Below, one piece after another: positions 12,338 through 23,500 of a stretch of DNA of 64,000 nt. The stretch is taken from NCBI GenBank assembly GCA_019614645.1, contig JABWDB010000001.1, positions 28,761,501 through 28,825,500 on the forward strand. Direction: 5' to 3'. A program made the translations under genes and the position numbers. The DNA comes from Stratiolaelaps scimitus. Taxonomy: Eukaryota; Arthropoda; Arachnida; Mesostigmata; Laelapidae. A model generated the notes under the pieces. It made no database searches. It was not told the origin of the DNA and saw only the letters and a list, made by a program, of their open reading frames with translations. The first letter of the stretch is position 1; the number at the start of each line of letters is the position of its first letter.

Positions 12338-13420
12338 ATATATATGTATATATATATATATATATGTGTGTACTGTCAGAGTAGACGGCAGAATATCGGT
12401 TATATGAATGTGTATGTAATGTCTGCCCACTAGTTCGTCGTTTGCCGTTTCCTTGCTCGTTGTTCTGCCTCGATCGAGTGGGGCTGGTACAGCTCAGAGC
12501 GGGAACACTGTCTGAGTCTCTCTCTATCTTTCTCTCTTTTGTTCTTGTCTATATATTCTGTCCATGCATCTCTTCGTATCCCCACCGGTCCTCCCGACTG
12601 TTCCGAGCCTTGTACTACTACTACTACTACAACTACTATTGCTGTTATCGCGCCCAAGGCGACAACACCAGCCCTTCTCTCAGTCGCATTTGGTGGTGTT
12701 GTTGTTGTTGTTGCTGCTACCACCGCCGCCAAAACCGTCGCTGCTACTGGAACTGCTGCCATCGTCTCAATGTCTCTTCCTCGAGGGCTACTATTCGTAA
12801 TGCCGCCAACTGCTGGGCGCCGTTTGCCAGCGAACAGCGCTTGGCAGTTACCGCTGAACTCGGCTCGGCTCAGCTCAGCACCGGCGGCGGTGGTGGCGGC
12901 GGCAGCAATAAACTCGCTCGCTCGACGGTGCTGCTACGGCTGAGCACCGCTGCCTGATGCCTGGTGACTGGCAGTGAGTTGCAGTTCGGCCGGCCGACCG
13001 GCGACAGCAGCAGCAGCCCGATTGGCTCTGGCGGGGCAGAGCACCGCGACGACCTACCGAACGAGCGTTCAGACCGAAGAGAGCCGTTCCCGATCGCCCG
13101 CCGCTCACCATAGCTGCCGCTACAGCTCTCTGTTCAGCGCAGCCGTCGCCTATGGTGGGGCTGCTGCTGCTGTTAGCGAATTGTGATGGTGGTTGTGCAG
13201 GCGCTGCTGCGCCTCCGCTGATGCTGTTGCTGCTGCTGCTGCTGATGTTGGCTCTAGTCAGTCAGCGTTCGCTAGAGTCAGCAGCATATACAAGTAAGCG
13301 CCGCCACTGCCACCGCCGCCGCCGCCACCGCTGCTGCTGCTCCGACAGCAGCAGCAGCAGCAGCAGGCGGATGGGCCGTGGTCCGGCAACACTGGGAGGA
13401 ATGGAGTAGTAAGAGGACCA
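10980..13420 (+). promoter_or_regulatory. GC/CpG-rich trinucleotide-rich region, probable alternative 5' exon/promoter zone
   Basis: The base composition changes sharply from AT-rich flanks to CpG-rich sequence full of CAG, CTG, CGG and GAC runs (for example about 11128-11145, 11232-11250, 13220-13246, 13345-13365). Reading frames here encode only homopolymers such as poly-Leu, poly-Ala or poly-Thr, depending on frame, so they are not good evidence for protein. Donor-like sites (for example CAA|GTAAGC near 13292) and TCAGT initiator-like motifs occur. The position, 7-10 kb upstream of the shep coding exons on the same strand, suggests alternative 5' UTR exons of that gene. This is inference. 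Confidence 0.35.
12280..12368. repeat. Interrupted (TA)n microsatellite
   Basis: About 90 bp of TA units with occasional TG interruptions, inside the GC-rich zone. Confidence 0.9.
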
Positions 13421-14559
13421 TCAGCGGATGGTGGCGCATACTCGCCGCCCTACTATCCGAATATTAATTTTCACAAGAGAAACCGCCGCACGTCCAACCG
13501 ACAGACTGACCAGGGCGAGCTCCAGATCGGACAGAAACGATGACGATGACGAGGCTGACGATGTGACGCCGATTGAATGGACCAGAGACGGATTGTTACT
13601 CTGCTACGATCTGCGGGGCGATGGGGGGGGGGCTGCCTGCGTCAACGATGAGCTATATCATGTAGCGATGGATGAACGGTGTAGCAGCGATGGATCAACG
13701 ATAAACAGCCAGACCAACAAGCAGACAAATAGAACCGCTGTAAACAGGGCTAGTGAACGACACACAACTGCTCGATTGTGAGAGAGAAAGCTGATACAGA
13801 GACGATACAGCTGCTGCGATGTCGTCAGAATGAAAATGAAACCGGTAGTGGCGACGGGAGATTGTTTAATTTTTGCTAAAGGGAACATGTTTGGAGACGA
13901 TACCTTTTGTGAAATGTGAAGGATCAGCCACTCGGCAGGAAGGCTGAACAAAACGATTACTTAATTAGCATGGAAGTTGATGAAGGCGTAGAAATGGTTA
14001 AATTATGATGTCATCATCACTTCTCTTCGAACGAATTAGTGTCGTACGAATTAGCGCAAGTTCACAAAACGCCCCGAGTTTAGCACAGCCTGGAAATCGT
14101 AAATATTTCCAATTTTCCCACCCATCATCTCTAGCGCTGAATAAAAACAGTCCGTAATTATCAAATTCTTTGCTTCAAAAACTACTTCTCGCCAAGCAAA
14201 TCTACATCTAAATACTCGTACAAACGATAAGAGATGTTGATTTGCAATCATTTCCTCGACTGTGTCACTCAATGTTAGCTTTCACTTTCGACTGCATTTA
14301 TGTTTTCTCTCGAACACAGTTCACCTCTCTCCTGTGAGAGAGGCTGGTCTCAACTCGTCGACTGATGAACAGAGGCGCGTCACTGTAATTAATTTGTTTC
14401 GACGCCTTCGCATAGCCCTTTTCTCAATCTATCCACGAGATAATCGATCGCATCATCATTCCACCCGATGCGTCATTTAACGCCAGCGGTCCCGCCGCCA
14501 AATTCAAATCTGCCCGCTCTTCGCTGCTCCCCGCTGGCTAGCCTATTGTGTTGCTATTG

Positions 14560-15058
14560 GGAGAGTGAATCAGCTGTCGGCGCCATCTTGCTTTGCGCCA
14601 CCACCATTTGGTCGCTCCCTGCTAGGGACGCTACTTTGTGTATATTTGCGAGATAGTAGTAGTTAGGCCCCGAAGGTTTTGAGAAATCGGCCCATTTTGC
14701 TGCCGAGTGAAGTTGTTGTACAGTTGTGCGCTGGTGCTCGTGCGACGGGCTTGTGTCTGGGCGGTGCGGTGGATAGTGCAGGTGGTGGGACGCCATCGAA
14801 AACGTCGCGGACCGCCGGCCCGGAGTGCGAACGATTCGGAGTTCTAGCGATTACGCAGAAGAAGGCAGCCGCCGCAGCAGCAGCAGCACCAGCAGTAGCC
14901 GTCGTCGTCGTCGCAGCAGCAGCAGCAGCAAGGGAACCAGTAAGCAGCAGCATCGGGGCAGAGGCAGTGGTTACACAGAGAGGCAAGATGGACAGACAAA
15001 TCGCGGAAAGCCGACTCTGACCGAAGGTAGACGACCTACAACAACCGCTCAATCGCCG
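14560..15058 (+). promoter_or_regulatory. Candidate promoter and non-coding first exon
   Basis: A YY1-like motif (GGCGCCATCTTG at about 14580) lies at the head of a CpG-rich segment that runs into a strong splice donor (CGCCG|GTGAGTG) with the last exon base at 15058. CAG/GTC runs at 14875-14930 give Ser-, Arg- or Ala-rich frames. A frame from about 14825 stays open across the donor (SSSSTSSSRRRRRSSSSS-like), so a coding contribution is not excluded, but a 5' UTR exon is more likely. The next recognised exon on this strand is shep exon 1 at 20521. Confidence 0.35.
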
Positions 15059-18000
15059 GTGAGTGTGATTTTAGCCGAATCGGAAGAGTTATCGACGACG
15101 CCGCGGCCGCCGTAGCCGCAACCGCCAGTGCTGGACGCGCAAGCAACTGCAGGCGGCCAACCGAACTGCAGGTGGCGCTAGTCCGACAAAGGTAGAGCGC
15201 CCACCCTGAAATGGGACGGATGGGATCAAGCGAACACAGTCGAGGCTCAGCAGGCCAAAATGAGAACGCCCGAATGAGAGTTTCCGATCGTTGAGCCGAG
15301 ATGATGAGACGATGTGCGAGATGCTGTGTGTATATTCCGATTCGTCCCCGTCCCGATCCGGACCTCCCCCAGTTCAGCCCCGAACAAAACTGCAGCAAAA
15401 AAAAAAACGCGGACCAGTGAGCCAGCCGACGACGAGCCGCCCGAAAATCAAGCAACGTTCAGCCAGACTCGGTAGACTGCAGTAGTATCCCCCCCTCCCC
15501 CACTACCACAACCACAAGCAAACGCTCGAGTGTGGTACATCGCCCAGCCGATTGGGTTCGCTCCCTCGCTCGCTCGCTTGATCGATTATTCAGTCACTTT
15601 TTCTTTATTTTCTCTATTAGTCGCGGGTAGATGTTGTTCCGTAGGGGGCGCTCGCTGAGAATTGTGTCGACGACGTCGTCGTCGTCGCTGTCGTTACATT
15701 TGTTGTAGTAGACCCCGTTCATTCATCGCTGCAGCAGTATAGCTGTTCTAGTGCCTATTCTCGGCGCACCTCGCGTACCGTGTTCTGTTATGATGGCGGC
15801 GGCTCTGTCTGTCGTTGGGCCGCAACAACAATCGGCCGCCAGATCATCCTCTTCATGTTGTTCCTCCTGTTGTGGTTGTTGTTGTTGTGATCAAGTGTCA
15901 CCGCCGCTACCGAGATGAGATTTCTGTGTATGTGTGACAAGGGAGTACGGTGCTGGAAAGTGACGCCTAGTGTATATATATATGTATATATATATATATA
16001 GTAGATTGGTGGCTACTGGTGATGATGATGATGATGATCATGATAACGACTATGATGCGGGGGCTTCGCTTTCCGTCGTGGGAGATCGGGGGTCGAGTCG
16101 AGTCGAGCACACCCAGGGGGGGTGGGGCGGGCTTGGGGTGCTAGAAAGGCGGGGACGTCGGCAGCGGGGGTAGTAACGAAATTCGACGAGTGACTGAACG
16201 TGAAAAATGTCGCTTTCTAGATGTGCGTTGGCCGTCTGGCTTAAGTGAACATCGGCTGTCACTGGATGGTCGGATCAAACGCTAGTCTGGTTCACCTACT
16301 ATTATCATTAATCCTAGCATGGCTACTATGGTTATCCACGATCATCTCGTCAACCAGTAGCTAGAATTCCTCTCGTTTGAAGTTTGAGGAGACCGAACGC
16401 GCCGGGAAGGATCGAGGGAAAGTGAAGCAGAGTAATCGCCAGGTTATTGGCAAGTCCGCCATTTCGAGTAAAAAGGCCATTTTCATTTATATATATATAT
16501 ATATATATATGTATGGACTGTACTGAGTGCTACGGCTTCACTCGGGAGGCTCAACTGAGGAGTCTATTTCCTCGGGTGATACGCACGAGCGATCATGAAA
16601 CCCCGTGTGAATGAGTGAGGCTTGTTTTCGATTGCCTTAAATCGCGAAGGGTGTGTTTTCATTTTTTCTTGCTTGCTGGCTGATACATAATACGTGTGGT
16701 GTCTACGACCAGGCGTTTTTGTGAGGGTGCCTGCCTGTGTTTGCTTGCAGCCATGTTCAGATTATCTTCGATGTCTGTTCGATATTTCTACGGTGTATAG
16801 ACATACGTTTGTAGACAGACTTCAGCTTGTTTTCCGGCGGCTGTGATGCGGCGGGTTAGATACGAGCAACACTACGTGAGGGTGGGGGAGACATGCAAGC
16901 AGACTATATAGGTGATGACGATGCTGGTGGTAATGTGCTTGTTATGTACCGAGATGACTACCGTGTTATCGATGGTCCTATTCGCGTGGCGCTGTTACGT
17001 TTATTTCTTCGTTGGCTTTCGTCGACATCGCCGTGTATCTCTGGACTGGTGTATACTATTGTGTGTGTGTGTGTGTGGTAGTGGTGGTGTTGTGACCTGC
17101 TCGTAGCAGAACGGGACTGATCGTTTTAGCTGAAGTAGGACTATGACCAGTATGAATGGTCATAGCGGTACTAACAATCAATGGTGGCGGTAAAGTCGCT
17201 GTAAAAGCGGCACTTGCTAGCTGTTGCAGCCACCCGCTCCCACCTCGTCCCGATTGCCCTGCTTAGGTGCCTTGTGGTGGTGCTGTACGTCGTTGTCAGA
17301 CGTTGGCTTGGAGCGACGGCAGGGAGGGATGTCCAGTGGGAATTGGCCAGCCACCACTGAAGGACTCAGCCTGATCACTGACTGACTGATTGTGACTCCT
17401 ACGGTTGTACCGCTGATGTTGTTGATACGCTGTGGCCCGCTAGCGTCGGCGGCGGCGGCGGCAGCCCCAACGGCGGGCCAGAGTCGCTCATTCGCACCAC
17501 ACTCAGTCAGTCAGTCACTTGTTCTGTGGCGGTAGTAGCAATGGCCGCTGGCTGGCGCGGCGAACACCGACCGTTCCTGCCTGCTTGCTTACCGCCGCGG
17601 CCACCGCCGCCACCATCGCCACCGCTGTTGCCACCGCTGCCGCCACTTTCGCTGACAAAACCTTCACTTGGCGACTGGCCCGCCATTTAGTCCGTCGCTC
17701 TCTTGGCGCGCAGTCGCCCGTCTATGGATTGCCAGACAGACAGACAGCGGGCGCAGCAGCAGCACCAGCGGCGGCGGTGGAACACTACGCAACGGCACTA
17801 CCACGATATACCGAGCGGGACATGTAGACAGAGAGATATACTTACCACCGCCAGTACCACTACCCGAATGAGGCGTCGAGGGGATTCGCGAGCGTTCGAC
17901 AGCGCTGTCTGCGATGTGCGCTTGGTTTGGTTGGCGCGAACGGCCGAGTCGTTATTGCCCGCGCCAACGTTAATATAACGATTTATACAGGGGCGTCTGG

Positions 18001-20520
18001 TCGATTCTGCTGATAAATACTTATATGAGGATCGGAGCGCTCGTTAAACCAAAACGGCGGCTCACTCAAGTTTCGGATTAATCGTTTGTTTTTGTCGACC
18101 ACTCCACCACCATATTCGATTTGCGAAGTTGTTCGAATTTTTGTTATGGCTCGTTGACTCGGTACAAGCTCGGTTTCAACTTTGTGAAAGAAATGAACAT
18201 CCTACATCTTCCGAAGGAAGCGGTTGGAACTTGCGATGTTTCGCATATGCAGCAAACGCTCGAACGAGTAGTCGAACCGCTAAATTGGTGGTGATTGAAT
18301 TCTGACCTTTCACTGGGTTGTGGGTTTTTCGCTAACGCCTAACATCGCATCTGGTCTAGTGCTGACGCGTGCTGACTCATTGCATACCTACCTACCGTGA
18401 TCTACATGCGTAATTTATCTCCTCCGCCATGTGGTGATTCCTATGGAGTACAAATGCGATCTAAAACGATTGATGTTATGTAAACGTTCAACAACGACGC
18501 GGTTGTTTGGTTCGAGCATCTCATTTTTCAAGTAATCATTGCAGTGTACTTCGTTGCCGTCAGAAACAGTAACAACTATAGATACGTTTCGCAGTGTTAC
18601 AACCGTTTTCTCATCTTTCGTCGTTATTATCGCCTCATAAGTCCCCCATAGCATTTCCCCTCAACCACGAGCCATCCCTACCCTGTTTTTTTTTAATTTT
18701 TTTCAGCTTCCAGTTTTGTAAGTAGAGATTATTATTTACTGTTAGCTTATACGATACCAAATGATATCCAAATTTGTCTGATTCGTATGACTTGAATCGT
18801 GGCGGGACGCCAGGGGTTTGAGGTAGTAATACCTAAAGGTTATGTGCTGAGGCCTGTCATCCAAGGGAACAGCTGAGGGTCAGCATATAAAGAAAACTGA
18901 GGTTACAAAGGCTATATTATAGCCTGGAAGTGTGCAGATCTTCGTCTACTAAGGGAATACAAGCTCAGATCCTCTTAAGGGCCCCACCAGCTTGCGCAGA
19001 TAGACAGGGGTTTCAGGGGGAGTCGAGAGTCGAAGAGTCTGCAAAGTTAACCCCAGTGTTGTATATAAAAGTCAGAGTTCTAGACAAAATACCTTCGACC
19101 CAATTTTCCTAATTTGAGCAAACCGTGCCTGCTAGCCAGTGATGTGTACCGAGTTCACCTTTAGCAACCAGAGTATGTTTGAGAGATTCAGTATGTGAAC
19201 GGAGTTTTTGACTAGTTTATTCGCATTCAATCTTAAGCATTGGCAGACACACCAATGCCTAAATGCGCTCAGTGGCCAGCGAAAAGTCCCAACCAACGAT
19301 AGGCGGTGGCCGCAATTCATTCATTCGTTCCTCCATTTCATACCGGAGCACGCCGATCTTCCGCGTCGCTTGCCGCAGGTGCTCCTCGAGATGTTGCTGC
19401 CCACGATGTGGCCCGGCATGCGGCCGGCCTCTCGTGACGGTGACTGGCCACGGCCCCTGCGAGGGAATTCAATGTTGCCGGGCGGTGGGAATTCCATTCC
19501 GCCGAAATCTCGTAGGCTGAGAGACATTCATAGGAAATTGGATACGGCCTGCTTCACCGTGTCGAGTTATACTTTGTTTATAAACAGCATGAATGAGAAT
19601 ATATCCAAGAATCTCAAAATGAAAACGTAACGTCTCAGTGAAAAAACGACTTATCTCATAGAATGGCTAGAGTTTGGTGAGATTATCTTTTGTTATTGCC
19701 ATTGCTACTGTCTGGAACGAAATTTCGAGGTGCAGATAATTTCGCCTTTTGAATCTTTCAGTGTCGTCCTGCCAATATTAGACACTCAATGTGTTTATGT
19801 CTGGTTTAGCAAGGAGGCTTTAGACTACACAGACACCCCTATCACCTTTTGATAGAAAAGAAATTTCATAATATATACTGATTTCGAATATTGGAGATGG
19901 AGCTATGTTTTCGGGCTGACTCTCAGCCAACATTTAACATTTTGATTTCGAATATCAGCACAAAATGTCTTATAAAATTAAAGGCCGACCGGCTTAGTAA
20001 GGCTATCGGTAAGGTCTGATTTGGCGCGTAAATTTGAATTATTGCCATGGTCCCGCGACTCGAGCGTATCACCTCTAGTATCGATCATAGCTTTCCTTGG
20101 ATCTTCCATAGGCAACAAAAGCTCAGTGTAAGCCACTACCTAAAACGGGTAACGTGAACGAAAATTACACTGACCTCTATGGGAGAATCCAACCAATCCT
20201 ACGACAGACATAATTCTATTAATTAATTGGACCACTTGGATACATCTTATAAACACAAGTGTGAAGGGCGTTCGTTTGCGTGCCAACGCGTGATGAACAT
20301 GACAATACATCACAACTTCACTAACTTTCCTACGATATTCAACATTTTATTTACGGGATCAATAACATATATACTGTTGTCATCAGCGGCAGCATCATCT
20401 TTCTTGATTTATTTTATCATATCTATCTGTTCCGTATTTCAAACCGGTTCGACGATGTAACAACACAATCTTGAGCAGGGTTTTGACGTAATGTTCGATT
20501 TCCATTCGATTCGATTGCAG
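15059..20520 (+). other. Probable 5' intron(s)/alternative promoters of shep
   Basis: There is more CpG-rich sequence with simple runs at 15640-16180 and 17400-17900, and TA microsatellites at about 15971-15999 and 16488-16510. From about 18000 to 20520 the sequence is AT-rich except for a GC-rich block at about 19340-19520. No conserved protein domain was recognised. Confidence 0.35.
19340..19520 (+). other. GC-rich block, possible unassigned exon
   Basis: A 180-bp GC-rich block sits in AT-rich surroundings. The plus frame reads EHADLPRRLPQVLLEMLLP and continues Pro/Arg-rich to about 19540. An acceptor-like CAG lies at about 19376-19378 (TTGCCGCAG). No convincing donor or homologue was recognised. 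It could be an alternative upstream exon of the shep gene or a chance GC island. Confidence 0.2.
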
Positions 20521-23500
20521 ATGGTTGCGAATAGTCACCAGATGAACGGCGGAGGTGGTGGCGGTGGAGGGGCGTACGCAAACGGTACCAGCGAAGAGGT
20601 CGGTGGCCAGACCACACTTGGCCTGATCGCCGCCCCGGCAGGGACCCACTACTACTACTACCACCAGCAGAATTCATCGCCGCAAGTTCGTTATCCGCAA
20701 GCCATTCCACAGGCGATGTACAGTCACCCTATGGCACTTCAGGTCCCACAGGGTCCGGGCGGCCACGCCGGTCAGGAGCTCGGTCCGCACGCTGTCGCTG
20801 GACAACCCGGAATGGCTGGTCTCGCTAGTATGTCGGGACCCCAGCAAACGCAAGAGCTATCAAAGACTAATCTTTACATTAAAGGACTTACGCAGAACAC
20901 GACTGATCGCGACCTGTATAACCTTTGTGTCCCGTAAGTTTCGTTTCGAGCCGTTCCGCTCATGGTGTGATTTTGGTCTCCAAATACGTTGTAGGTACTG
21001 CATTAATGGGTCGTTCTTCTCTGGACTGAGGTGAATGTGACAGAAGTGACTCTTGGCATATATATATATATATTCTTTGCGCCGACGATGGCCTACCAAG
21101 GAGTCGCATATCTGCTTATTTTCAGCCTCAAACACATAGCTTGCCAATTAATCATTCAGTCAAAGCGTGTCAAAAGCCGTAAAAAGATAGGCTCCGCCTA
21201 CTAGAAGTGCTAGAGCATGTATATGTTGGTGGGTGGCCCGACCCAGAGGTCCACACGGTTCAGTAGAGCCGCTTATCCAGTAAAGGTGCGTAACGGAGGT
21301 GGCGAAGCAACGGAATAAGAGAACATGTTGCATTGATTCATTTGGTACTGTGCCTCGCGCGTTAAAGTTATTGATTGTCACGGTCGCAACAAGCACAAGT
21401 GGGACATTTGCTGCTGCGCCAATTGGATGGAACACATTTCGATCATGGCACCGATGTATGCTTCTTTGAATCATGGAAATTAACAAGTGGAGCCTAGTTA
21501 AGTTCCCCTCAATAAAGGTCTATCAATAGCGTCGCGATATATTGTATACCTCATGTATACCCTATGAGGGCCTAGGTTTATATGGAGCAGCTCGGTGATC
21601 GACTAAATAATCGGCCGTGGTCCAATGACGAAATATTCTTGAAACATCTGAACAACTATATGGGAACTACATTTCTGCGTATCTGACAACTCGCCGAGTG
21701 GAACATTTTCTGAGCTGCAACAAGAGGCTAGAGCTACATTAATTCTAGTTATCCTGGTTGATTTAGTGGTTAACACTAGACAGTGGGTAGACAATTTGGT
21801 GTCATCGAAAATGAACAACTGAATATGGTGGAATGCATTCGTTTTAGCTAGAAATTGTTTGAGAACGTCGCCTATTTTCAGAGGCAATTTATACGTGTTT
21901 AGCGACGTCCTGAAATTTTCCTGATTGTTAATATAATGCGAATCTCACTATGTGACCATGTATTATCTATGTTCACTCTACATGATTGTAGTTATGGCAC
22001 GATAATCTCAACCAAAGCGATCCTCGACAAGGACACACAAAAGTGTAAGGGATATGGATTCGTGGACTTTAACACGGCGGCCGAAGCCGAGAGCGCGGTT
22101 AAAGCTCTGCTGTCGCAAGGGATCCAGGCACAGATGGCTAAGGTGAGTGGCCGGAGACGAGTTTGGAACCTTTAGAAAAAAAAAAAATTCCCTTGTCCAA
22201 CCTCGGAGCGAGATTCGTCGGCTGAGAGCAAACCTAACAAAACCTGATCAGATCAGAACTATAGCTATAGTATGAATATCGAATAATTAATTATTGTCCT
22301 TGATTAGATTCAGCGTGCGACAGTTGAACACAAAAACAAATCTCAAACAAGAACTCACCAAAGTGTCAGCCGACGAATTTCCACTGAGACAAGGCTCATA
22401 CCCTATTAGCAGCTCCATCTGTTAAGGAAAGACAATTATCTCGCTTAAGATTAGATTTCGCCGGTTCATTTCTCCTTGTGTTGTAGAAAACTCGATCGCG
22501 CCTAGAAAAATATTCAGACGAGGGTTTCACTAGTTGTCACGAAAACTCGGTAGTATCTGTTTGATAAGTTTTCCGACACTAGATGAGCCCCTATTAGCGT
22601 CAGCCTAATTGACGAAAGGCGCTACAACAACACATGGCTATGAAAAAATACGTGAAATCTGCATTATTAAGCGAGAAAATTGTCTTTTTTTTTCGTTGAC
22701 GGAGCTTCACATTGGATTTCAATGTATGATTGCATAGATGCACAACAATGCCTATTATAGTATGACCTGCGTATGCTATGAGTCTTTGTGATAGACTAGT
22801 TTTGTTGTCTTGGAGTGAGCATTGCCCTGTGGTCGAATGTAGTCATCGCGGTTGTTGGGGCGCCGGCCGGTATGCCACGGAGATGGCATGCTAGCATGTA
22901 CCCGGGGCCCTTGGTTGTTCCCAGATTGCCAATATCAGGTGGGACCAGCACGTTGATGTGGCTGCTGTCGGGTTGCTCTGTTGTGGAGCAGAGATATGCG
23001 CGGCCTCCAGTGTCCGCGGTGACTTGACTCGCAGTGTGGCATGCTTGTTCCGGCTGCTCACCGGTGGGTAACCAAAGCAAGCCATGGTATGTGAATGTAG
23101 ACACTGCAGCTAGTACTCAAGTGAGCTCACGAACCACACATTACACCTGGGTGGGTGTCCCCTGACGAGGATGGCAGCTCGTGTCTGTGCTTCGTAGAAC
23201 TGCGTTTATATAAAAGATCTGGATTTTTTTTTGGTTAGTTTGCCCTAAGAGTATTGACGTAGCAGTTAAATTAAACAGTAGCATAAACACAAACGATACC
23301 TAGATTCTGAGTCATTTGACACTGTATTCGTTATTTCGAATTTGATTACCGTTTATAGAATGGATCAGTGGATTAATCCATTTTATATACGGTAATTAAA
23401 TTCGAAATATCAAATGGATATGTAAGGGATATGGTTAATTTCAATTTTCTTCAAACCAATCAAATCTGTATCGGCTCTTTTCATTGGTTCTCTCTATTTC

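Noticed and set aside
12442..12957. 171-codon plus-strand ORF with Tyr and Cys runs
   Set aside because: It is a translation of CTA/CTG trinucleotide runs in the CpG-rich 5' zone; other frames are equally open.
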